36,629 nt of DNA. Source: a virus. Under the pieces are notes generated by a model. That model was given only the letters and a program-made list of their open reading frames with translations. It was not told where the DNA came from and searched no databases. Numbering within the stretch: the first letter of the stretch is position 1; every line of letters starts with the position of its first letter. This document shows, one piece after another, positions 31,241 through 36,629 of the stretch. Where the stretch lies: positions 1-36,629 of IMG/VR virus record IMGVR_UViG_3300025154_000261; one strand, 5' to 3'. The translations under genes were made by a program, and so were the position numbers.

Positions 31241-31258
31241 CTTATTGGAGATAACGCC

Positions 31259-31858
31259 ATGAACAAAATGACAAATTACTGGGACAAAAGAATGACGGTA
31301 TCGGAAGTCGCTTCAATACTTGGGGTAACTCCCGAAGCGATAAAGAAGCACGCCCGAGAATTGTTTCCCGAAATACTACAAAACGGACTAACCACATATT
31401 TGAACGAGGCCCAGGTTACTGAAATCAAAAGCATGATGATACCTACAACTCAAGTTGTAGCCGCCACCACAGACACAGAGATGCGCCAGAAAGCCGCCGA
31501 GGTTATGGCATGGCTGCTCCGCGACAACGAAGCGCTCAAGGCCAAGAACGCTGAGCTCGAACCGAAAGCCGCATTTTTTGACCAAGTGGCCGACAGCAAA
31601 ACGGCACTACAAATGCGCGACGTTGCAGCCGCTTTGAACCTGCCCGGATGGGGCCGCAACAAGATTTTTTTATATCTTCGCAACAACGGAATACTTGACG
31701 AAAAAAATATACCGTATCGCGAGTTACAAGACCGTGGATACTTCCGCGTTGTTGAACGGACATGGACGGACGCCAAAGGGGACACGCACATAAGCCTTAC
31801 AACCCTTGTCTACCAACGCGGTATTGATTATATCCGCAAGATGATAGATCGAGGCTGA
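31259..31858 (+). CDS. Phage antirepressor, KilA-C domain
   Basis: A 199-residue protein. The N-terminus has a helix-turn-helix-like segment (MTVSEVASILGVTPEAIKKH), the middle a charged helix (LRDNEALKAKNAELEPKAAF), and the C-terminal 90 residues the KilA-C domain: ALQMRDVAAALNLPGWGRNK, FLYLRNNGILDEKNIPYREL and ISLTTLVYQRGIDYI. Antirepressors of this type inactivate phage repressors. GGAG precedes the ATG by 7-9 nt. It lies behind its own promoter and structured leader. Confidence 0.88.
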   Translation: MNKMTNYWDKRMTVSEVASILGVTPEAIKKHARELFPEILQNGLTTYLNEAQVTEIKSMMIPTTQVVAATTDTEMRQKAAEVMAWLLRDNEALKAKNAELEPKAAFFDQVADSKTALQMRDVAAALNLPGWGRNKIFLYLRNNGILDEKNIPYRELQDRGYFRVVERTWTDAKGDTHISLTTLVYQRGIDYIRKMIDRG

Positions 31859-31862
31859 CCAT

Positions 31863-32696
31863 ATGCCCAGGATCAGGACTATAAAACCAGAGTTCCCACA
31901 GTCTGAAAGCATGGGCAATGTGACACGCGATGCGCGACTTTTATTCATCCAATTATGGACCCTCGCTGATGATTCGGGGAGGCTTCGCGGGGCTTCGCGA
32001 ATGCTCGCGAGCCTTCTTTACCCCTACGACGACGACGCCCCAGAGCTTATTGACGAGTGGCTTGAAGAGCTTGACCGCGAAGAGTGTATTGTTCGATATA
32101 AGCACGAAACGCAGACTTACATACAAATATGTAATTGGTTCTCACATCAGAAAATAGACAAGCCGTCACAATCAAAAGTACCACCATTCGACGAATCCTC
32201 GCGAATCCTCGCGAATCCTCGCGAACGTTCGTCGGGGGATCAAGGACCTAAGGACCTAAGGACCAAGGATCAAGGAAGGGATCAAGGACCGAAGGATAAC
32301 ACTACCGCGCCTTTCGTCGCGGAGGTGCCGGAACCCTCCAAGGCTATTGTTGCCAAGCCGAAACAGAGCGCCCTGTACCACGCCATCCGCCAATGCTTTT
32401 TAGCCAAGACGCCGACATTTGCCAACTACGCAAAAGAGGCGCAGGCGATCAAAAGGATCGAGGCGTTCGCGGGACGGTATTCACCGGATGACAGGGAAGG
32501 CGCAACGCTTGCGCTCATTGAAAAATACTGGGAATTGGTGCAGTCTCAGGACAAGTTCTGGCACAAGCAGCCGTTCACGCCAGCAGGACTTTCCAGCCTC
32601 ATGGACCGCGTAGCCCGTGAGCTTGAAATCAACCGGCCACAGACGCAAGCGGAATACGAGGAATCATACGCCGCTGCCAGGGAGGTGCCATTTTGA
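31863..32696 (+). CDS. Replication initiator / replisome organiser
   Basis: A 277-residue protein. The N-terminal 100 residues match phage replisome organiser proteins (IRTIKPEFPQSESMGNVTRD; LLFIQLWTLADDSGRLRG; ICNWFSHQKIDKPSQS) with a winged-helix pattern. A low-complexity hydrophilic middle (about 110-145) is encoded by the repeats at 32193-32297. The C-terminal part is helical (TLALIEKYWELVQSQDKFW). By analogy with lambda O, the protein should bind repeats within its own gene and load host replication proteins. Confidence 0.78.
   Translation: MPRIRTIKPEFPQSESMGNVTRDARLLFIQLWTLADDSGRLRGASRMLASLLYPYDDDAPELIDEWLEELDREECIVRYKHETQTYIQICNWFSHQKIDKPSQSKVPPFDESSRILANPRERSSGDQGPKDLRTKDQGRDQGPKDNTTAPFVAEVPEPSKAIVAKPKQSALYHAIRQCFLAKTPTFANYAKEAQAIKRIEAFAGRYSPDDREGATLALIEKYWELVQSQDKFWHKQPFTPAGLSSLMDRVARELEINRPQTQAEYEESYAAAREVPF
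32193..32297 (+). repeat. Iteron-like direct repeats, candidate replication origin
   Basis: GAATCCTCGC occurs three times in tandem (32193-32222). About 15 bases downstream, AAGGACCT/AAGGATCA-type units repeat through 32238-32297, with GATCAAGGACC exact at 32238-32248 and 32280-32290. Direct repeats in the middle of an initiator gene are the lambda-type origin layout. They could also only be low-complexity coding sequence. Confidence 0.6.
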
Positions 32697-33025
32697 CAAT
32701 GCAAGACTTTATCACCCGCATCGAAAGCTACTACGGCGCAAAGTATCCGGCTGGCCAGCTGCCCTACGTCAAAACCTACCTTGCCGAAAAAACAGACAGG
32801 GCGCTTGATTTCATCTTTGCCGAAACGCTCAAGGCGTTTTCGTCGCAGTTCGGAAAATGCCCGGACATAGCGATATTCGACAGGTTGCGAAGCGGAACCC
32901 AGGACAGGCTTGAGCTTGAGCAGGATCTCGACCGTCCGGCGATAACAGATACCGCCGGGAATGAAATCGACATTACGGAAACAGTCGGCGAACTCGAAAA
33001 ATGGCTTGAGGAAAAAGGCCGATGA
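32693..33025 (+). CDS. Hypothetical protein after the initiator
   Basis: TTG 32693 has GGAGG 7 nt upstream and overlaps the previous stop; ATG 32699 is a possible alternative two codons later. The 110-residue product (FITRIESYYGAKYPAGQLPY; GKCPDIAIFDRLRSG) resembles small helical proteins that follow phage initiator genes; a helper in helicase loading is possible but not shown. Confidence 0.6.
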   Translation: MTMQDFITRIESYYGAKYPAGQLPYVKTYLAEKTDRALDFIFAETLKAFSSQFGKCPDIAIFDRLRSGTQDRLELEQDLDRPAITDTAGNEIDITETVGELEKWLEEKGR

Positions 33026-33150
33026 AGTACCCGTGGGAACATGACGAAAAAGAAAAGCCGCTATCGGAAAACACGGACGAAGAGCTCGCTGCCGAGCGCG
33101 AAAGAATCAGGGAAAATAAAGAGCTTGATAAATCAGAGGAATGGGAGTAG
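33022..33150 (+). CDS. Small acidic protein
   Basis: A 42-residue very charged frame starting MKYPWEHDEKEKPLSENTDE. The ATG overlaps the previous stop. A TATAAT directly after its stop (33151-33156) may belong to a weak promoter for the terminase genes. Confidence 0.5.
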   Translation: MKYPWEHDEKEKPLSENTDEELAAERERIRENKELDKSEEWE

Positions 33151-33171
33151 TATAATGCAAGAGGTATGAAC

Positions 33172-33663
33172 ATGGCTAAGGCAGAAGGCAAGCATCCTGG
33201 CGGAAGGCCAACAAAGTATAAATCTGAATACTGCCTGACAGCCGAGTACATGGCCCGCGCCGGAATGACCGATGCGCAGATTGCCGGAAGGCTTGGCATA
33301 TCCGAAGCCACGATAACTAATTGGAAAAAAGACTATCCAGAGTTTTTAGCGTCCCTAAAGGTTGGCAAAGAAGGCCCCGACGATCTTGTCGAAAAATCAT
33401 TGTTTGAGCGGGCTACTGGCTACACATTTGATTCAGAAAAAATAGTTGTAGTTTCCATGGGGCAGGGCTTAGGTTCAGAGACAGAGCGCGTCCCGATAAA
33501 AGAGCATTGCCCGCCAGATGTCACCGCACAGATATTTTGGCTAAAGAATCGCAGGCCGGACAGGTGGAGAGACAAGCAAGAAATCCAAATAGACGGCGAA
33601 ATATCAACCCCAGTGAAATTCGTCTTTGTTGACCCGCCCGATGCAGATACCCCGGAAGCTTGA
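33172..33663 (+). CDS. terS: Terminase small subunit
   Basis: ATG 33172 has GAGG 7 nt upstream and is preferred to ATG 33166. The 163-residue product opens with the typical GKHPGGRPTKYKSEY, then a helix-turn-helix (MTDAQIAGRLGISEATITNW, about 34-53), the oligomerisation region (DLVEKSLFERATGYTF) and the end part KNRRPDRWRDKQ. It recognises phage DNA for packaging. Its 3' end overlaps the large subunit gene by 23 nt. Confidence 0.88.
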   Translation: MAKAEGKHPGGRPTKYKSEYCLTAEYMARAGMTDAQIAGRLGISEATITNWKKDYPEFLASLKVGKEGPDDLVEKSLFERATGYTFDSEKIVVVSMGQGLGSETERVPIKEHCPPDVTAQIFWLKNRRPDRWRDKQEIQIDGEISTPVKFVFVDPPDADTPEA

Positions 33664-34888
33664 ACCGTTCTTTACCAGCCCGTTGACGCACAACATATTC
33701 CAGGGTGGACGCGGCGGAGGCAAGACACGCACCATCGCCAGCCTCATCGCCGAAATAATGAACGAAGCGCCGGTCAACATAATCTGCGGACGTGAGATCC
33801 AGAAGAGCCTGAAAGAATCCAGCTTCCTCGTACTCAAGCAAGAAATCTACCGGCTGGGCTACGGGAACCGCTTCAGCATCATCGAGAGCCAGGGCGTCAT
33901 TGAATCGCACACCGGCGGCCGCGCGGTATTCATCGGCTTGCAGCAACACACGGTAGACTCAATCAAAAGCTATGAGAATTTCCATTGGGCGTGGATTGAA
34001 GAAGCCCAGAGCGTGTCAAAGCAATCCCTCGAAACGCTCATACCAACCTTGCGAACAGACGGATGGTTCAAGGCATGCGGCCACCGCTTCCCACTGCGCA
34101 TGTTTTTATACACCCTCAACCCGTACACATGGGACGATCCGATCAACCTTGTTTTGCCGGAATCCCGCAATGATACCCGGCGGATAACGATAAACCATAA
34201 CGACAATCCGTGGTTTCCAGCGGCACTTGAGCTTGAGCGGATCGAAGCCAAGGCCACCATGCAGCCCGAGGAATACTTGCGGATATGGGAGGGCATACCC
34301 TTCGACAACGCCGAAAACGCCGTCATAACCCGGCGGCAGGCGGCGGCGGCCATGGCCCGGAAAGTATCGACCGAGGGCGGGATTGTAGTTGGCGCGGACA
34401 TTGCGCGATTCGGGACAGACGCGACGGTTTTCATAAAGCGCCAGGGTATGCAAGTGATCGCCGTCAAGAAGCTGACGAAAAAAGACACGCAAACCGTAGC
34501 CAGCGAGCTTGCCGCCTTTGCCGAAGGAGGCCGGATCATCATCGACGATACCGGCGTGGGCGGAGGCGTGACGGACCGGCTCCGCGTTTTGGGCGCGAAC
34601 GTGGTCCCGGTAAACTTTGGAAGCCGCGCACGGGAAAAGAAAAAGTACCCTGATATCATCTCCGAGATGTGGTTCAACCTCGCAGGCATGATCGAACAAG
34701 TAGGTTTGCCGGACGATAACGATTTGCTCAACGAGCTTTCGAGCCGACATTACCGCTACACTGCCGACGAGCGCCGCGCCGTGGAATCTAAAGAGGACTA
34801 CAAAAAACGCACTGGCAGGCATAGTCCGGACAGCGCAGACGCATTGATTCTTTGCTATTTTAACAATCCCGGCGTGACAATGGTATGA
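33641..34888 (+). CDS. terL: Terminase large subunit
   Basis: A 415-residue protein starting at ATG 33641 (earlier TTG codons are less likely). The ATPase half has Walker A FQGGRGGGKTRTI (near residue 20), Walker B WAWIEEAQS, and the coupling region TLNPYTWDDP. The nuclease half has the RNase H-like VVGADIARFGTDATVF (near 254) and IIIDDTGVGGGVTDRLR (near 298), ending in HSPDSADALILCYF. It resembles PBSX/XtmB-type terminases, which often go with headful packaging, in agreement with a circularly permuted genome. Confidence 0.92.
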   Translation: MQIPRKLEPFFTSPLTHNIFQGGRGGGKTRTIASLIAEIMNEAPVNIICGREIQKSLKESSFLVLKQEIYRLGYGNRFSIIESQGVIESHTGGRAVFIGLQQHTVDSIKSYENFHWAWIEEAQSVSKQSLETLIPTLRTDGWFKACGHRFPLRMFLYTLNPYTWDDPINLVLPESRNDTRRITINHNDNPWFPAALELERIEAKATMQPEEYLRIWEGIPFDNAENAVITRRQAAAAMARKVSTEGGIVVGADIARFGTDATVFIKRQGMQVIAVKKLTKKDTQTVASELAAFAEGGRIIIDDTGVGGGVTDRLRVLGANVVPVNFGSRAREKKKYPDIISEMWFNLAGMIEQVGLPDDNDLLNELSSRHYRYTADERRAVESKEDYKKRTGRHSPDSADALILCYFNNPGVTMV

Positions 34889-34895
34889 TTGCCGC

Positions 34896-34924
34896 TTGAC
34901 AAATTGGATTTTATTGGCAATAGT
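34896..34924 (+). promoter_or_regulatory. Promoter of the first accessory cassette
   Basis: TTGACA (34896-34901) and AATAGT (34919-34924), spacer 17, placed directly after the terL stop and before the zinc-finger gene. Confidence 0.55.
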
Positions 34925-34962
34925 AAATCACTAAGGCGGGAAGGACTCGCCGGAGGTTGTCC

Positions 34963-35166
34963 ATGATTTCAGGATATTGTGTCAAATGCGGCTTCCCCGC
35001 AGTCCACCGTTGCCAGAAATGCGACGCAAGGCTATGCAATAATTGCGTAGGCTCCCACGAGTGCGCCGCGCAAAAGCCAGAGCTTGAGCTATCCAACACG
35101 CAAAGCCAGAGCGAGACCGTCAAGGCCGCTATCCGCAAGCCGTACGCGCCGAGAGTAAAAAAATGA
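34963..35166 (+). CDS. B-box/HIT-type zinc-finger protein
   Basis: GGAGG lies 6 nt upstream of ATG 34963. The 67-residue product has CVKCGFPAVHRCQKCDARLC then NNCVGSHEC: Cys 6, 9, 17, 20, 25, 28, His 32 and Cys 34, the cross-brace spacing of B-box/HIT-like zinc fingers, which bind two zinc ions. The C-terminal half is polar and basic. Such fingers usually make protein contacts. The role in a phage is unknown; an accessory gene with its own promoter between terminase and portal suggests a moron. Confidence 0.65.
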   Translation: MISGYCVKCGFPAVHRCQKCDARLCNNCVGSHECAAQKPELELSNTQSQSETVKAAIRKPYAPRVKK

Positions 35167-35324
35167 GTGAATTATTTGCAATAGTTTTAATTTTATTGGT
35201 ACTCTCTGCTTTTACAGGGGGGACGTCAGCTAGTTGCGGAGGTTGTGGTAGCAACCCGCCACCACGAACACCAAAGCCGACCCACTTGCGACCGCCACCC
35301 ACGAAACCACAGATAAATAAATAG
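35163..35324 (+). CDS. Small exported proline-rich peptide, possible lipoprotein
   Basis: A 53-residue frame whose ATG overlaps the zinc-finger stop. It starts with a signal-like segment (LFAIVLILLVLSAFTGG), then SASCGGCGS and a proline-rich tail (NPPPRTPKPTHLRPPPTKPQ). Cys25 could be lipidated, though Ser at -3 is not the usual Leu. Short, proline-rich and exported is also the description of Rz1 o-spanins, but the lysis cassette is far away; an envelope-acting moron is as likely. Confidence 0.55.
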   Translation: MSELFAIVLILLVLSAFTGGTSASCGGCGSNPPPRTPKPTHLRPPPTKPQINK

Positions 35325-35328
35325 CACG

Positions 35329-35357
35329 TTGACAATATCCCCGGCGTGCAATATGGT
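35329..35357 (+). promoter_or_regulatory. Ferritin promoter
   Basis: TTGACA (35329-35334) and TATGGT (35352-35357), spacer 17, in the gap after the proline-rich peptide gene. It would give ferritin, and through it the portal gene, a separate transcript. Confidence 0.68.
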
Positions 35358-35372
35358 AGGATTTATTGGAAC

Positions 35373-35389
35373 ATTCGGAAGAACCGAAT
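35373..35389 (+). promoter_or_regulatory. Hairpin in ferritin leader next to ribosome site
   Basis: ATTCGG-AAGAA-CCGAAT is a perfect 6-bp stem with a 5-base loop, and AGGAG starts at the very next base (35390-35394), 6 nt before the ATG. Such a stem can affect ribosome access or protect the mRNA 5' end. Confidence 0.5.
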
Positions 35390-35400
35390 AGGAGCCACGT

Positions 35401-35943
35401 ATGATACTTTCCGCCAATGTTTTAACCCTGCTATGCCGACAATACAGCCACGAGATAGCCAATAGCCTGTTTTACACCTCGCTCCAGTCATGGGCCGACA
35501 TGCGCGGGCTTGACGGCACCGCCGGATTCTTTGGCAGGCAGGCCGACGACGAGCACAGGCACGCCGATATGGTACTTGCGTACATCCACGCCCGGAATGA
35601 GCAACTTGCCAACATGCCGCCGGTAGCGCCGATGGCCGCCGGGGATGACTTTATGAGCCAGTTTGACACGGCGCGGGAGATCGAGAGCCGGACAACCGCC
35701 GCGATATCAGCCATACATGCACAGGCCCTTGCAGAGTCCGACATGATGACATGCGCGTGGCTTGCACAGCCCGGCGGACTGATCCTCGAACAGCTTGAGG
35801 AAGAGAACACCATCCAGAGCATCATTGACCGGATCAATGCCCGGCGCGGGAACGTCCCACTTGACCCCGCCGACGTATCGCAGGCAGAAATGCCCGGCGA
35901 AGTCATCCACGATATCGATTGCTGGCTTAAAGGGCTTGCATGA
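35401..35943 (+). CDS. Ferritin (non-haem, FtnA-like)
   Basis: A 180-residue protein with the four-helix ferritin pattern. Compared with E. coli FtnA from memory: LCRQYSHEIANSLFYTSLQS (11-30) matches helix A with Glu18 and Tyr25; GFFGRQADDEHRHADMVLAY (42-61) matches helix B with Glu51 and His54; TAREIESRTTAAI (90-102) gives Glu93 or Glu95; and LEQLEEENTIQSIIDRI (129-145) matches helix D with Gln131 and Glu134. So all ferroxidase ligands are present, as are residues of the third iron site (Asp50, Glu130, Glu133). A short Pro-Gly-Gly insertion precedes helix D, and a 30-residue C-terminal extension follows. Ferritins form 24-subunit shells that oxidise and store iron. AGGAG and its own promoter precede it; its stop overlaps the portal ATG, so both are coupled. 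Confidence 0.85.
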   Translation: MILSANVLTLLCRQYSHEIANSLFYTSLQSWADMRGLDGTAGFFGRQADDEHRHADMVLAYIHARNEQLANMPPVAPMAAGDDFMSQFDTAREIESRTTAAISAIHAQALAESDMMTCAWLAQPGGLILEQLEEENTIQSIIDRINARRGNVPLDPADVSQAEMPGEVIHDIDCWLKGLA

Positions 35944-36629
35944 GCATCTTTGCCAGGCTCGGGGGCAAGCAGCGCCAGACGCCGGATGATCGCGGCCAAG
36001 GCTTGCAGCGCACATGGAGCCAAGCCCCGCGCTCGGAGACAACCCGCCTACCTGCTCTTTATCATCAGTCGCCCCGACTCGACCCTGTGGAGCTGATAGC
36101 CTCGACCATAGCAGGCGCGCCGCTGGAATTATTCGACCGAGCCAAGTACCGCAAAGACCCGGACAACGCCGAGCATATCGAGAACCACCCGTTCTACGAG
36201 CTTATGGACAGCCCATCCGTAATGTTCCCCGAGCTGGATGGGTACGCGCTCAAGTACCTGACAGTCGTTTTGACCGAGTTGCTCGGGGAGTGCTTCTGGG
36301 TTAAAATCCGCGCCGGAACGAAAGTTGCGGAGCTTCTCCCGTTCCCGCCTGCGTGGTGCATCATGACGCCGACGCAATCAAACCCGCGCTTCATGTTCCA
36401 GCCGTTCGGGACCACCGCCGCGCGCACGATCAACGTGGAACCCGCCGACGTGGTATGGTTCAAACAGCCGGACTTGACTGATCCCTACGGGCGCGGGCGC
36501 GGACGTACGGAAGCCGTCGGAGGCGAACTTGACGCCGACGAAATGGCCGAGAAGTGGCAGCGGAACTATTATTACAATGACGCCACCCCGCCATTCTGGG
36601 CGAACATACCAGGAGCACAAACCGCCGAG
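35940..36629 (+). CDS. Portal protein, N-terminal part (continues at window start)
   Basis: ATG 35940 overlaps the ferritin stop (ATGA). The 230 codons in the window show the portal family pattern: PVELIASTIAGAPLELFDRA (about 51-70), ENHPFYELMDSPS, ELDGYALKYLTVVLTELLGE with CFWVKIRAG, ELLPFPPAWCIMTPT and VEPADVVWFKQPDLTDPYGR. The frame goes on through the terminal repeat into 5-1756, so the split is only where the circle was cut. It forms the ring through which DNA enters and leaves the head. Confidence 0.92.
   Translation, partial: MSIFARLGGKQRQTPDDRGQGLQRTWSQAPRSETTRLPALYHQSPRLDPVELIASTIAGAPLELFDRAKYRKDPDNAEHIENHPFYELMDSPSVMFPELDGYALKYLTVVLTELLGECFWVKIRAGTKVAELLPFPPAWCIMTPTQSNPRFMFQPFGTTAARTINVEPADVVWFKQPDLTDPYGRGRGRTEAVGGELDADEMAEKWQRNYYYNDATPPFWANIPGAQTAE
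36504..36629. repeat. Terminal direct repeat, right copy
   Basis: Identical to 5-130. See the left copy; together they show that the molecule closes on itself. Confidence 0.9.

Noticed and set aside
18740-33150. Integrase or other site-specific recombinase, partition genes, CI-like repressor
   Set aside because: No tyrosine or serine recombinase motif, ParA Walker box or CI-type protein was seen in either early block, so integration or plasmid maintenance is not claimed.
34106-34822. Long minus-strand reading frames opposite the large terminase
   Set aside because: The terminase motifs on the plus strand are clear; the opposite frames show no domain and no start signal.

Overview
The window is an essentially complete genome of a tailed bacteriophage of the siphovirus type (long non-contractile tail), about 36.5 kb when closed into a circle. 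Bases 5-130 recur exactly at 36504-36629, and one portal gene runs off the right end and continues in frame at the left end, so the sequence is a circular or circularly permuted molecule cut inside the portal gene. No chromosomal host genes are seen. The host cannot be named with confidence. A lysis-region protein resembling the DUF261 family, known to me mainly from spirochetes, together with a moderately high GC content, hints at a spirochete or another Gram-negative host (weak inference).

Layout. The plus strand, read from about 27.35 kb around the circle to 18.7 kb, carries in order: an early operon of small proteins (27352-31073), ending in a DUF4406 protein and an SSB-like protein; a KilA-C antirepressor behind a structured leader RNA (31080-31858); a replication initiator with iteron-like repeats inside its gene (31863-32696); terminase small and large subunits (33172-34888); two separately promoted accessory cassettes, one with a zinc-finger protein and a secreted proline-rich peptide (34963-35324) and one with a ferritin (35401-35943); a portal fused to a Mu gpF-like domain; a fibre-type module (1763-5965); prohead protease with a nested scaffold-like start, and major capsid protein (6036-8041); head-tail connectors, tail tube, frameshifted tail chaperones, tape measure, distal tail protein with a beta-propeller insert, and tail-tip protein (8103-17334); and a lysis cassette with two almost completely overlapping membrane-protein genes (17345-18712). 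The minus strand (27156 down to 18740) carries small early proteins, a ribbon-helix-helix-like protein, a VRR-NUC nuclease, a secreted lytic transglycosylase, a YopX-like protein, a helicase-methyltransferase fusion, RecT, a coiled-coil partner and a RecB/Cas4-like exonuclease.

Control. The two early blocks diverge from 27157-27351, which holds back-to-back sigma70-type promoters, a tandem repeat and a palindrome. Most minus-strand transcription units have their own promoter with a 16-17 bp spacer, and several place the Shine-Dalgarno about 6 nt after the -10 box, giving very short leaders. Inside operons, genes are joined by ATGA-type overlaps, which decide many start codons.

Most interesting points: a phage-encoded ferritin with an apparently complete ferroxidase centre, transcribed from its own promoter and translationally coupled to the portal gene; a C4-like leader RNA before the antirepressor; and two membrane lysis genes that begin 2 nt apart in different frames. 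No integrase was found, so lifestyle is unresolved: the antirepressor suggests temperate ancestry, but nothing here shows chromosomal integration.
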